A program made the position numbers and the translations under genes. From UBA10348 sp002469915 (lineage in GTDB: Bacteria; Bacteroidota; Rhodothermia; Rhodothermales; UBA10348), in the NCBI GenBank assembly GCA_029249345.1, contig JAQWHM010000017.1, forward strand, positions 1 through 64,000: a stretch of DNA of 64,000 nucleotides. Direction: 5' to 3'. The notes beneath the pieces were generated by a model. It made no database searches. It was not told where the DNA came from and saw only the letters and a list, made by a program, of their open reading frames with translations. Shown here piece after piece: positions 53,627-63,215 of the stretch; the first letter of the stretch is position 1; each line of letters begins with the position of its first letter.

Positions 53627-54789
53627 TGCGAATTCGCATTCCTCATATTGTATTGTTGCTGTTTTTAAGCTCCTGCCAAACGATTCAGTTTGAAAACCCA
53701 TCTATTGTCAGCGATTCTGACTGGCTCGTAGATGGTCAATCTCAAGAACGCACTCGAGCGTATGCGTTTGATGCCGCCTTACCTTTCGAAGAAGCATGGG
53801 AATACAACGCAGCTGCGGCATTTGGGCCGGGATCCCCGCTGATTTTGGAAGGTGTTATTTTGGCTGCAACCCGGAAAGGAGAAGTGCACACGGTAGAGTT
53901 ATCCACTGGCAGAAAACGGGGATTCAAGAGTTTCAGCGACGGAATAGAGGGGTCACCTGCGATTGATAATGGTCGGATGTTCATCTCTTCCGCCGTAGGG
54001 AAACGAACGTTGGTTGCCTGGGACTTGAAACGAGGTAGGAAACTATGGAGGTACAAAGGTTCGGGCTTCGAAAGCGGCTTAGTAGTACAAGATAATATGG
54101 TTATTGGGGCTGACGTGGATGCCGTGGTCAAGGCATTTGATCAGGCAGATGGCACACTTCTCTGGACGCGTAGTCTGGGAGAAATGACTTCGGTACAAAG
54201 CAAGCCGCTACTCGTGAATCTTGATCGTCTTTTCGTGGCAGACGATCAGGGTAATGCGTTCCTTCTCAACGTGCACACGGGAGATGTGATTTGGGAGAGC
54301 CTGCTTACAGGGCCTGTCTACGAGTCGGCTACAGCGGCCGATGGACTCGTATTTGTGCCTACGACGAGAGGAGCCATCGACGCATTGGATCTGCATACAG
54401 GTCAATTAGTCTGGACGCTGACTCAAGAGTTGAGCACCTTACGTTTCGGTGGGTTGGCGACGGATGGTAAACACGTGTATGCAGGGGCGACAGATGGACT
54501 GGTAAGAGCAGTTGATGTCGCCACGGGTGAGGTTGTTTGGAGCTCTTCATTCCCTGATGTCATTTCCGCCGCTCCTCTCGTTACAGACCGTCATATCTTT
54601 GTGGGTTCAATGGGCAAGATGATCTACGGCCTGAATCGTGAAACAGGAGCATTGGAATGGGATGCTGAGTTAAAAGGTCGTGTAAAATCTGCTATGGCGG
54701 CTACACAGAATGGCATTGTTGTGCTCTCAGAGCCCCGATACATCACCTATTTTACATCCTCGGAGGGTTCAGATGTTCGCAAGAAGTAG
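53626..54789 (+). CDS. PQQ-type beta-propeller lipoprotein (BamB-like)
   Basis: This 387-residue lipoprotein has lipobox SSCQ and about seven PQQ-like propeller blades (GRKLWRYKGSG, GTLLWTRSLGE, GDVIWESLLTG, GQLVWTLTQEL, GEVVWSSSFPD, GALEWDAELKG). The fold is that of BamB, which helps assemble outer-membrane barrels. Linkage to a barrel protein just upstream makes a similar scaffold role plausible. It begins on the preceding stop codon and overlaps the next gene by 17 bases. Confidence 0.85.
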   Translation: MRIRIPHIVLLLFLSSCQTIQFENPSIVSDSDWLVDGQSQERTRAYAFDAALPFEEAWEYNAAAAFGPGSPLILEGVILAATRKGEVHTVELSTGRKRGFKSFSDGIEGSPAIDNGRMFISSAVGKRTLVAWDLKRGRKLWRYKGSGFESGLVVQDNMVIGADVDAVVKAFDQADGTLLWTRSLGEMTSVQSKPLLVNLDRLFVADDQGNAFLLNVHTGDVIWESLLTGPVYESATAADGLVFVPTTRGAIDALDLHTGQLVWTLTQELSTLRFGGLATDGKHVYAGATDGLVRAVDVATGEVVWSSSFPDVISAAPLVTDRHIFVGSMGKMIYGLNRETGALEWDAELKGRVKSAMAATQNGIVVLSEPRYITYFTSSEGSDVRKK

Positions 54790-55537
54790 CCTGACTCTAC
54801 TCTTTACTGTCCTGTTTGCTGTCATTCTCGCCAGCCCAGCAGTAGCGCAGCGATCAGTACAGCGATTAGTGCATATTGACTCGAATGCGCCCAATGCCGT
54901 TGTTTACATGGATTCTATTCGGGTTGGTGTCGTTCAAGACGCCCCTTTCAGCGTCCCGGAGACGGTCAAGCAGGTAGTTGTCGTTCTCAGTGAAACCGGT
55001 CTGTGGAACGTGGCTCCTTTGACATTTGATCTTCTTCCCGATGAGACCAAATTTCGATTGGATGCCCAGTTCGATTACCATTATCAATTGGAATCTATCC
55101 CGTCTGGAGCTGATGTCTCGATTGATGGGGATAATTTGGGCTTAACGCCGCTCTCGTTGCAGCGGAGCACTCCTTTTGATAGTGAGGTCTTGTTTGCTCT
55201 TGAAGGGTATACATCGGTGCGTTCGTCTCTGAAGCCGGACGTTTGGAGTCGTACAGTAGTTAAGCTTGAACTTCTAGACGGACATATGGCGGATGAGTTC
55301 GAACTCGACCTAAAGCCGCGAAAGTGGATCAATTATGTGGCAGCTACAACCTCATTGGCTGCTGGTATTCTGGCCATTCATCTCCGTACGAAAGCAGATA
55401 ATCGCTTTGAGAATTACAATGAGACCGGAGACAATGCGCTGAAAAAGAGAATCAAACGGCTCGATGTCCAGTCAGGTATCTCTCTGGGAGTCATGCAGGT
55501 GGGAATAGGAGTAATTGCTTTTCGGATTGCCTTTTAG
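54773..55537 (+). CDS. PEGA-domain exported protein
   Basis: This 254-residue protein has a signal peptide (LTLLFTVLFAVILASPAVAQ) and two PEGA-like units: residues about 30-60 (APNAVVYMDSIRVG) and 105-150 (ESIPSGADVSIDGDNLGLTPLSL). After them come a short hydrophobic helix (YVAATTSLAAGILAIHL) and a C-terminal tail. The start at 54773 has a strong CGGAGGG site 6 bases upstream, inside the propeller gene. It is the third gene of the envelope operon. PEGA domains usually occur on surface or periplasmic proteins; function is unknown. Confidence 0.8.
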   Translation: MFARSSLTLLFTVLFAVILASPAVAQRSVQRLVHIDSNAPNAVVYMDSIRVGVVQDAPFSVPETVKQVVVVLSETGLWNVAPLTFDLLPDETKFRLDAQFDYHYQLESIPSGADVSIDGDNLGLTPLSLQRSTPFDSEVLFALEGYTSVRSSLKPDVWSRTVVKLELLDGHMADEFELDLKPRKWINYVAATTSLAAGILAIHLRTKADNRFENYNETGDNALKKRIKRLDVQSGISLGVMQVGIGVIAFRIAF

Positions 55538-55625
55538 GAAGTAGGGCGATTTTGTGACGAAAGAAATTCTTGAACACACTGGTCGGTTCTTCGTGTAAGA
55601 CCCAAACTGCTTAAATACTGAGAAT

Positions 55626-56084
55626 ATGATTAAGGATCAATTACAAGCTGACCTCAAAGTTGCTATGAAGGCCAAAGACCAGGTTCGTCTTCGCACCATT
55701 CGTTCGTTACGCGCGGCCATCATGACGAAAGAAATTGAGCTCCGGTCTGGTGGAGAAGGAGAAATTCCAGAAGAGGATGCGTTGGGTGTGCTTCAAAAAC
55801 AGGCAAAACAGCGCAGGGACTCCATCGAACAGTTTGAAATTGCAGGTCGTGATGATCTGAAGCAGATAGAGGTTGAAGAGCTTGCCATAATTGAAGCGTA
55901 TCTGCCAAAGCAACTTGAAGAGTCTGAGGTACGTACCGAAGTCGAAGCAATTGTGCAGCAGACCGGTGCCGAAGGCATGAAGGACATGGGAAAGGTGATG
56001 GGTGCTGCGATGGGACGATTGAAAGGAAAGGCGGACGGCAAGATCGTTCAGCAAGTCGTAAGATCTATTCTTTCAGGATCCTAA
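55626..56084 (+). CDS. GatB/YqeY domain protein
   Basis: This 152-residue YqeY-like protein matches the tail domain of the aspartyl/glutamyl-tRNA amidotransferase B subunit. Features are LRTIRSLRAAIMTKE, KQRRDSIEQFEIAGRDDL and the C-terminal GKVMGAAMGRLKGKADG. Standalone YqeY proteins are widespread and probably bind tRNA. It is followed 21 bases later by the CvpA-like gene. Confidence 0.93.
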   Translation: MIKDQLQADLKVAMKAKDQVRLRTIRSLRAAIMTKEIELRSGGEGEIPEEDALGVLQKQAKQRRDSIEQFEIAGRDDLKQIEVEELAIIEAYLPKQLEESEVRTEVEAIVQQTGAEGMKDMGKVMGAAMGRLKGKADGKIVQQVVRSILSGS

Positions 56085-56105
56085 AAACCATCCTAAAATA
56101 CGCCC

Positions 56106-56648
56106 ATGGCTACGCTGGATATCTTCATATTGGTTGTACTGGCAATCGGATTACTGAGAGGCATAAAAACCGGTTTCCTGAAACAGGCAGCCAGTCTGAT
56201 TGGAACGATATTGTCGTTCGTTCTCGCCGCTTCTTTTATGGAAGCTGGTGGAAAGGTGTTTGAAGCCAACTTTGGGATGGATCCCGGATTCGGTCCAATT
56301 CTAGCTTTTGTCGCGATTTTTATGGTGGTAAAAATAGCTGTCCATACCGTTGCTCGTACGGCCGAGGCTTTACTGGACACAGCCAACTTGACGGGCATAG
56401 ACCGTTTGGCTGGTGGAGTAGCTGGGGGCCTGAAAGCGGCTATTGCCATGAGCCTTGTCTTCCTAATGATCGGCTATGCTCAATTACCCAGTCAAATCTC
56501 GAGGGAAGCCTCAGATTTTTATGCACCAGTATATCGATTGGTGCCCGACGCATGGCGCTACCTGTCGGATAGGGCACCCGCTTTTGAAAACTTCCGTCAG
56601 GAGGTTGAAGATCGTCTTCAGATGGGAATGGACTCGATTCCCATTTAA
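56106..56648 (+). CDS. CvpA-family membrane protein
   Basis: This 180-residue protein has four membrane helices (residues about 5-25, 30-48, 60-85, 100-125) and the CvpA-family opening LDIFILVVLAIGLLRGIKTGFLKQ. CvpA relatives affect colicin V production and envelope stress in Enterobacteria; the role here is unknown. It converges on the next gene with a 4-base overlap. Confidence 0.88.
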   Translation: MATLDIFILVVLAIGLLRGIKTGFLKQAASLIGTILSFVLAASFMEAGGKVFEANFGMDPGFGPILAFVAIFMVVKIAVHTVARTAEALLDTANLTGIDRLAGGVAGGLKAAIAMSLVFLMIGYAQLPSQISREASDFYAPVYRLVPDAWRYLSDRAPAFENFRQEVEDRLQMGMDSIPI

Positions 56649-57427
56649 AGGCTTACAGCTCCCGGCGTATAGCTGAGTTGTATTCCAATACCCTTAGAGT
56701 CGGTACTCCTGTCCTCTGATTCAAACTCGTATTTGAATCCTTGCAAGACAAAAGTCCACTTTGGATTGATCACGTATCCCATTTGCATCAAGACATTTCG
56801 TCTATTCAGTTCTGATCCAGTGAGCCGGTGAGACCCTACCGCAATTGAGGCGATAACCTTTTCTGCGATTTTGGCCGATCCAATAAGCTCTAGCCCGAGA
56901 TCAGCGCCGGTCTGATTCTGTAGTCCTAAGGGAGATGCCGTAGAAATTAAACTTCCGAACTTCCATGTAGAAAGGCTCGCAGAAGCTAGAAGTCGAAGAG
57001 CCGCATCATATGCTGAGCCTTGCCCATGTATACCTGGTCCCGTGGCAAGCCCAATCCAGTTGGCATCTACTTCCTGAATTCCTGATCTGTCGTAATCTAG
57101 TAGTTTAAAGGCACCCGTCATCAATCCTCGCTGAATCAGCATGTCTATAGCTGTCGCGCGAAAGTGTAACCGTTCATATGACTGTTCGAGTAACTGAGCA
57201 CCCAACTGTACGCCCAGAAGCTCGATTTTAGAGTCTGAAGTGGTCTGTGGAAGCAGACTAGCTACAGGGACAACCCGCTTGAGTCCAATGAGTACACCGG
57301 ACACATCACCCGACTCGGCGCTGTAGGTGGAAGCTTCAATTTGCCATGGCGCAAAAGCCAGCGGTGACTGAGCCATTGACTCGAGGCTTATCCCGAAAAG
57401 AAGAGCAATAAAAAGGAGACGTTTCAT
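56645..57427 (-). CDS. Exported beta-rich protein, probable outer-membrane barrel
   Basis: This 260-residue protein has a signal peptide (LLFIALLFGISLESMAQ) and repeated amphipathic strands ending in GIGIQLSYTP, as in outer-membrane barrels. I recognise no family. The ATG at 57427 is preferred over a TTG 24 bases upstream because it begins the signal peptide. Confidence 0.7.
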   Translation of the reverse strand: MKRLLFIALLFGISLESMAQSPLAFAPWQIEASTYSAESGDVSGVLIGLKRVVPVASLLPQTTSDSKIELLGVQLGAQLLEQSYERLHFRATAIDMLIQRGLMTGAFKLLDYDRSGIQEVDANWIGLATGPGIHGQGSAYDAALRLLASASLSTWKFGSLISTASPLGLQNQTGADLGLELIGSAKIAEKVIASIAVGSHRLTGSELNRRNVLMQMGYVINPKWTFVLQGFKYEFESEDRSTDSKGIGIQLSYTPGAVSL

Positions 57428-57479
57428 GAAAGAGCGTTCGTTCTGATTCAAATGAGGGATGCTTCTCGTGGATAAAAGT

Positions 57480-58409
57480 TTAATCTCGTGCTAGGTGTCG
57501 TCTTCGAGCCCAACGCATGACGACCAATCCGCCAATAATTAGCGTGCCACCAATAAGCTGAACGGGTAAGATGGCGTCCCCAAGCATAAAAAACCCACTA
57601 AATAAGGCAATTAAAGGCACTAGATTCCCGTACGCAGCGGTGTGGGAAGCACCAAGCGATTTGACGGCGTTGTTCCAGAAAACAATGGCTAAACCAGTGG
57701 AAAGGGATCCAGAAAAAAACATGGCTACCCAATGCATGAATGTAACTTGTTGCCAATCGATTGCGCTCCAATATGGAATAGAGACCAGGCCTATGGCCGG
57801 AAGGGCGATGATTAAGGCCAATACGGTGAGGGAGAGGGGAGTGTGTTTTTGAACTAGTTGGCGAGTGAACGCAGTATATGCTCCCCACAAAATGGCGGCT
57901 ACGAGAATGATAGCGTTACCTAGGAAATACGTAGAAGCAAGGTCAACCTCGGTGGGTCCAGACAATATGATCACACCTGTTCCAATCAGGGATATCAAGA
58001 GCCCAAGCCACGCGACGCCAGAAATACGCTCAATAGCAAAAAAAGCGGCGATGAGGGCGGTCCAAATGGGAGCGCTCGACATGATGATAGCACTGTTCCC
58101 AGCGGACGTATTGTTTAGTCCTGTGATGAATGCAACCTGGTACAATACCCATCCTATTAGCGCAATAAAGGCAAATGATTTGAAGTCTGTTTGTAGAGGT
58201 TTCCAGAAAGTGGTCCAATCATTTCCACATCGGCGATACAAGAGAGCGGACAGTACTACGGCTGCGGCTCCTAGTCTGAAGACATTCATGACGTGCGGGT
58301 GAATCTCCAACAAAATCCATTTTGAGACCGGGAAGTTTACTCCCCAGACCAACACCACGGATAGGAGTTGTAGTTCACTACTAAGGCGTTGAGATGATAA
58401 TTGGGTCAT
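57480..58409 (-). CDS. EamA/DMT-family transporter
   Basis: This 309-residue inner-membrane protein has ten predicted helices in two EamA repeats; LLSVVLVWGVNFPVSKW opens the first and the second begins near residue 160 (FLGNAIILVAAILWGAYTAFTRQLV). Relatives export amino acids or other metabolites. The substrate is unknown. A Lys/Arg-rich tail ends the protein. Confidence 0.9.
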   Translation of the reverse strand: MTQLSSQRLSSELQLLSVVLVWGVNFPVSKWILLEIHPHVMNVFRLGAAAVVLSALLYRRCGNDWTTFWKPLQTDFKSFAFIALIGWVLYQVAFITGLNNTSAGNSAIIMSSAPIWTALIAAFFAIERISGVAWLGLLISLIGTGVIILSGPTEVDLASTYFLGNAIILVAAILWGAYTAFTRQLVQKHTPLSLTVLALIIALPAIGLVSIPYWSAIDWQQVTFMHWVAMFFSGSLSTGLAIVFWNNAVKSLGASHTAAYGNLVPLIALFSGFFMLGDAILPVQLIGGTLIIGGLVVMRWARRRHLARD

Positions 58410-58531
58410 GGCTCAGGGTCTATTGCGGCCAAGCTATGTGTTTTCATGGACAAACGTTGTCGACTATTGTACATTCTCTTCGTATTGATCAGTATTTCGT
58501 ATCACTCTCACGCCAATCCTTTCTTACTGCC

Positions 58532-58876
58532 ATGGCAATGCTCGACTCTGGAATCACCAAGTTGTATTACACGATTAGTGAGGTTGCTAATCTGGTCGAA
58601 GAGGAGGCTCACGTACTTCGCTATTGGGAATCTGAATTTGATACGCTCCGACCAAGGAAAAACCGAGCGGGAAAACGGGTATACACAAAGGACAATATCG
58701 ATACGGTTTTTCGGATACGGCATCTACTTCGGGATGAGAAGTTTACCATCGACGGAGCTCGCCAGATGCTCAAGAAAAAGCGTAAGATTAAGAAATCAAC
58801 CTCAAACGAAGTCCAGGAATTGAAGGAAATGAAGGGTTTTCTAGAAAAAATGCTAGATCGAGTAAAAGTGGACTGA
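58532..58876 (+). CDS. MerR-family transcriptional regulator
   Basis: This 114-residue regulator has an N-terminal winged helix of MerR type (YYTISEVANLVEEEAHVLRYW, RPRKNRAGKRVYTKDN) and a short helix with no Cys, so it is not a metal sensor by sequence. Similar short proteins are common in Bacteroidota. ATGs at 58532 and 58538 are both possible starts. The open frame extends far upstream to 58394 with no family match. Confidence 0.9.
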   Translation: MAMLDSGITKLYYTISEVANLVEEEAHVLRYWESEFDTLRPRKNRAGKRVYTKDNIDTVFRIRHLLRDEKFTIDGARQMLKKKRKIKKSTSNEVQELKEMKGFLEKMLDRVKVD

Positions 58877-58952
58877 TCTGCGACTTTACGTTTCTCAACC
58901 ATGTACGATACGTTAGGTAACCGTTCAAAAGCTTTAAGAGTGGAGTGTTTTA

Positions 58953-60644
58953 ATGGTTTCTTTCGATATCTCCAGGTCACAGTGGCCGGCTAAGTTTCCT
59001 TTTGCCGTTGCTATCTTCACAAGTGCATTTCTGGTCTTTCAGGTTCAACCCGTTGTTGCTCGGTACATTTTGCCTTGGTTTGGAGGGACGGCAAATGTGT
59101 GGACCGTTTGCATGCTTTTCTTTCAAATTGGCCTATTAGCGGGATATGTATATGCTCACTTGTTGGTCAATTACCTAGGCTCTCTCTCCCAAATTTTTGT
59201 GCATGGCAGTTTACTATTGCTGTCTCTTTTCGTACTTCCCATAACACCATCATTTGTTGAGATGGGCGAGGGGACCTATGAATCAATCCAGATTCTTTAC
59301 ATCCTGACGCAGTCTGTTGGGATCCCTTTTGTGTTGCTTTCTGCTTCCGCCCCTCTACTCCAGCACTGGTTCGCTAATGTGAACCCGGGTTCGTCACCCT
59401 TTCGATTGTATGCGCTCTCCAATGTAGGATCGCTGTTGGCATTGCTTAGTTATCCATTCTTTATCGAGCGGATCTTATCTCTTTCCAGTCAAACGGTAGT
59501 GTGGTCCGTTCTTTTCGCGATGTACGTAGTCTTGGTCGGATGGTGTGCCGTTTGGGTTCGCAAGAGAAATCGTGAGTCTGGCCCAAAGACTTCAACCACG
59601 CAGGATGTATCGAGTGGGTCCACCGCCTTGCGAACGTCATCTGTTTTTGATCGGCTAGTATGGGTTTTGTTCGCAGCCCTTGGATCTGTTTCTCTGCTGG
59701 CTATTACAAATCAAATGAGCTTGGATATATCTGTCGTGCCCTTTCTATGGATACTTCCTCTTTCGCTTTATTTGGTGACCTTTATCATCTCGTTCGAACG
59801 GGACGCTTGGTATCTACGAGGGGTATGGTACCCGTTTTTTGTACTAAGTATTGCCGCCCTTGTCATATTACTTCGTCGAGACTTTCCAGGTGGTGAACCA
59901 CCTGTGATGTATCAAATTGGTATCTACTGCTCAGCTCTTTTTGCTTGTTGTATGATTTGTCATGGGGAGCTTGCTCGAGCCAAAGCAAGTGTGAGCGAAT
60001 TGACGTCTTTTTATGTGTACGTGGCACTAGGGGGTGCTATTGGTGGTCTTCTTGTTAACGTAGTCTCTCCCTTAGTTTTTGATGGATATTGGGAGTTGCA
60101 CACTGTTCTAGTGGTAATTGCTCTTTGTATGGGCATCGTTTTACGGGCTAGCCTCAAAGGAAGGTCGTTTGCTCAGCGAGGCACGGCCACTTTAGCGATG
60201 TCTACCGTGCTCCTTGTTTTGGTGATGGGTCTTGGCACACAAATGCGGGACAGCTTGGACGAGTCTATCTATGACTCCCGGACGTTTTACGGAATTCTGC
60301 ATGTGTATGAAGAAAATAGAGGGAGCGAAGATCACATATTAAAGCTGCGGCACGGCCGAATTGGACACGGAAAGCAGTTAGTTCAGACTCATAGAAATCG
60401 TATCCCCACATCATACTACGGAGAATCTACTGCGGCTGGAATTACACTCACGGAGTTTCCAGTTGTCCATCGAGCTGATTCGACCCTTCACGTCGGCGGA
60501 ATCGGCATGGGAATTGGTACCATTCTGACCTACGGAAAAGAGGGAGACAAGTACTCGTTTTACGAGATAAGCTCCGAAGTCCAGCGAATTGCACAGGACT
60601 ACTTCTATTATAATCGAGCAGTCTCTTGCCGAAGTGGACATTAG
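58953..60644 (+). pseudogene. Spermidine-synthase-like membrane protein, N-terminal part before a frameshift
   Basis: This 563-residue reading frame has about ten membrane helices, opening with FTSAFLVFQVQPVVARYILPWFGGTANVW, the form seen in fused transporter/spermidine-synthase-like proteins. A methyltransferase-like start follows (GGIGMGIGTILTYGKEGDKYSFYEISSEVQRIAQDYF), after which the frame runs into unrelated residues and stops. The remainder lies one frame over. Whether this is a real pseudogene or a sequencing error is unclear. Confidence 0.8.
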
Positions 60645-61083
60645 GATCGGGGATGGGAGGAGAGTGCTCCAGAAGGAATTGGACGAGGGATCTGTTCAGA
60701 ATTTTGATGTGCTGGTGCTAGATGCCTTTAGTGGAGATGCGATACCGATTCACTTGTTGTCGGTAGAAGCTTCCAATTTGTACTGGAGTCACTTGAAGGA
60801 AGACGGCGTTTTGGTAGTCCACATTAGTAATAGGCATATCGATTTATCCGATGTGGTACGTCAAATGGCTAGTTATTCGGGAAAACAGGCTTACTTCATG
60901 GAAGATTATGGCGAAACTGCAGATTATCTCAGCGGAAGCAGTTGGGTTATTGTAACAGATAATGAAGCGTTCTTAGCTAACCCGATTGTTCAGGAAAACA
61001 TATCTGATTGGGAGCGTGATGCTAAGCCTATTCTGTGGACCGATGATTTTAGCAATCTGTACGACGTGATTGAATGGGAATGA
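60613..61083 (+). pseudogene. C-terminal part of the spermidine-synthase-like protein
   Basis: In the +1 frame the protein continues from IEQSLAEVDIRIGDGRRVLQKEL through FDVLVLDAFSGDAIPIHLL to DVIEWE. This is the second half of a class I methyltransferase-like spermidine-synthase fold, with acidic D-x-F-SGD near the active site. It would join the upstream part if one base near 60606-60612 (TATTATA) were removed. Alone it has no good start site. Confidence 0.8.
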
Positions 61084-61195
61084 GCCTAGAGCGACTTGAA
61101 CGAAAGGTTTAATACTCACGGCGTTTTTTTGGGAACCGACCGCTTCTCTTATGATAGGAGAGGGGCTGTTCTATCTACGGGTCAGTTCAGTAGTT

Positions 61196-61269
61196 CGGGA
61201 CGTGGCGCAGCCCGGTAGCGCACTCGCCTGGGGGGCGAGGGGTCGCAGGTTCAAATCCTGTCGTCCCGA
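61196..61269 (+). tRNA. tRNA-Pro (GGG)
   Basis: A full cloverleaf of 74 bases. It has acceptor stem CGGGACG/CGTCCCG, D arm GCGCAGCCCGGTAGCGC, anticodon stem CTCGC/GCGAG with loop CTGGGGG and anticodon GGG, and T arm GCAGG-TTCAAAT-CCTGT. The 3' CCA is not encoded. A strong terminator follows within 4 bases. Confidence 0.97.
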
Positions 61270-61272
61270 CAC

Positions 61273-61314
61273 AAAGAGTCTCTTCTGTATTTCGCAGAAG
61301 AGACTCTTTTTTTG
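61273..61314 (+). terminator. Rho-independent terminator after tRNA-Pro
   Basis: A perfect 15-bp stem (AAAGAGTCTCTTCTG / CAGAAGAGACTCTTT) around a 7-base loop, followed by more T. Confidence 0.93.
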
Positions 61315-61496
61315 TTAGCACATGTGCTCACGTATCGGATGCCAAATAAGTGTAAGTGGTTTCTGGTAGAACAGACTTAATCTGTAACTTGCTTTCTTCC
61401 CCATCTTTCCGATATTTAAACCAAACCGGTGCAATGAGGAAGACGCTTTCTTCAGACACGCTGATCACATTGAATTATGAATACTTGTGTACTGAT

Positions 61497-61832
61497 ATGA
61501 GTATGATGAGTGAGTTCAAAGAGTTTGCCGTTAAGGGAAACGCAGTGGATATGGCTGTTGGTATTGTTATTGGAGCGGCTTTTGGAACGGTCGTTTCGTC
61601 CTTTGTAGCTGATATAATCATGCCGCCGGTGGGTATGTTGCTTGGAGGAGTCAACTTCACTGAACTCTCCTACGTGCTAGCAGAAGCCACGGCAGACGCA
61701 GAAGCTGTAGCCATTAATTACGGTAACTTCTTCCAGACAGTCCTTGACTTCTTGATAGTGGCTTGGGCCATATTCCTTGCGGTCAAAATGATGAATAAGT
61801 TGAAACGAGGAGAGCATTCAGCTGACGCATAG
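61497..61832 (+). CDS. mscL: Large-conductance mechanosensitive channel MscL
   Basis: MscL (111 aa) opens under membrane tension to release solutes after osmotic downshock. The N-terminal amphipathic helix and TM1 (FKEFAVKGNAVDMAVGIVIGAAFGTVVSSF) and TM2 (FFQTVLDFLIVAWAIFLAVKMMN) are typical. The family begins near MSEFKEF, so the start is one of the ATGs at 61497, 61503 or 61506. The open frame to 61356 has no family match. The C-terminal helix is shorter than in E. coli. Confidence 0.93.
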   Translation: MSMMSEFKEFAVKGNAVDMAVGIVIGAAFGTVVSSFVADIIMPPVGMLLGGVNFTELSYVLAEATADAEAVAINYGNFFQTVLDFLIVAWAIFLAVKMMNKLKRGEHSADA

Positions 61833-61874
61833 AATTTGAGATAGTCTCTCTATTGTGAGGCCTATCGCCTTTCA

Positions 61875-61912
61875 AGGGGCGGACACCGTTGGTGTCCGCC
61901 TCTTTTGTTTTG
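61875..61912 (+). terminator. Rho-independent terminator after mscL
   Basis: GGGGCGGACACC and GGTGTCCGCCTC pair (12 bp, one G-U) around GTT, followed by TTTTGTTTT. The rest of the gap to 62081 has a second hairpin near 62030-62057 and no gene. Confidence 0.92.
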
Positions 61913-62081
61913 GACTCCTTTACGTGCCCGCGCAGCGGTATCTACTGATTTTCGACCTAAAAACGTTTAGCGTTTGATTTGGAAGGGGAAAGCTGGAATT
62001 AATGGGCTGGTGACCCGATAGCCTTGCACTAGAAAACGTTTTTTCATCGTTTCTAGGGACTCAGGAACTCGAAAAACTACC

Positions 62082-63206
62082 ATGCGCTATCTACTAATCA
62101 CATTTCTCTTTCTGGTCACACCTTCTGCCTCAGCTCAAAATGGGTTCTTGCAGATATTCGTTTTCGAGGGTGGAATCGAAGTTACCGTTGAGGGACGTAG
62201 TCCCGAGATGGCCAACATGGAGGGGCCATTAGAATTCGGTTTAGAGCCGGGTTCCTATCCCATTACAGCTAGAAAATCAGGGTATGAAGACCTGATTCGA
62301 ATAGCGGAAATAGAGAAAGATAAACTGACACAGGTACATGTCAATCTGTTAAGTCCACGGCCACAGGAACGACAATTACCATATGATCAGTTTGGAGGAT
62401 TGATGGCCAAATCCGGAATCCTCAGAGTACGGAGTGCACCGACAGACGCTCCGGTCTACGTTGATGGGGCGCTCAAGCTATTCAGGACCCCCATGGAGGT
62501 CGCAGGTCTGGCAGTGGGATACTACATCGTGCAAGTCGGTGGTTGCGAAGTATCAGCGCCTATTCGTGAAGACGTGGTGACTTACGTTGAATGTCAAAAT
62601 GGTACCAATCGGGTCACGTTTTCGGGAGAGCCAAGTCAACCACTTCATATTCCTGACGGTGCAGAAGTAATGTATTCTCCTGTCGAGGAGTTGTCTGGAA
62701 AGCGCAGAAAGGGAATTGAGTTAGGAATGGGATTGGCCAGTGTATCGGCCTCAGGTGAAGGAGAAACTCATACGGGTCCTGGTATGCATGCTACGCTTGG
62801 GTACGGTCTTTCAGAACGATATACGGTTGGATTGTCTGCAATGGCTGGTCGTACTCCGAACTCGGGAACAAAAGATGGTCATTCAACAAACTCTGTGATT
62901 GGGTTGTTTGGAAGAATGTATTTCCTTCGCCCCCAACGAACCATGCGACCCTTCTTAACCTTGGGTGCAGGCCAAAGTCGGTACTCGACAACTTTGTTGG
63001 GTGCTGATTTTGACGCGACTGGTTTGGCCGGGATGCTCGGTTTGGGTCTCGATTGGGCAACGAGTCGGAGCTTAGGATATTATATCGAGGCTGATTTCCA
63101 TCGTGCAAATTTTGACACCGTAGAAGTCGCCGGCATTCAAGTGAGCAATCTCGACTTGAAGCTTACCTACATCGTTGTTGCAGCAGGCCTGCGGCTTCGC
63201 TTTTAG
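62082..63206 (+). CDS. PEGA-domain protein with C-terminal outer-membrane barrel
   Basis: This 374-residue protein has a signal peptide (YLLITFLFLVTPSASA), an Ig-like or PEGA-like segment (EFGLEPGSYPITARKSGYEDLIRI), a second PEGA unit (LRVRSAPTDAPVYVDGALKLFRTP) and a C-terminal 160-residue beta barrel ending GLRLRF. It may anchor in the outer membrane. No named family recognised. It is related in layout to the PEGA protein at 54773. Confidence 0.78.
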   Translation: MRYLLITFLFLVTPSASAQNGFLQIFVFEGGIEVTVEGRSPEMANMEGPLEFGLEPGSYPITARKSGYEDLIRIAEIEKDKLTQVHVNLLSPRPQERQLPYDQFGGLMAKSGILRVRSAPTDAPVYVDGALKLFRTPMEVAGLAVGYYIVQVGGCEVSAPIREDVVTYVECQNGTNRVTFSGEPSQPLHIPDGAEVMYSPVEELSGKRRKGIELGMGLASVSASGEGETHTGPGMHATLGYGLSERYTVGLSAMAGRTPNSGTKDGHSTNSVIGLFGRMYFLRPQRTMRPFLTLGAGQSRYSTTLLGADFDATGLAGMLGLGLDWATSRSLGYYIEADFHRANFDTVEVAGIQVSNLDLKLTYIVVAAGLRLRF

Positions 63207-63215
63207 CAAGGGGAA

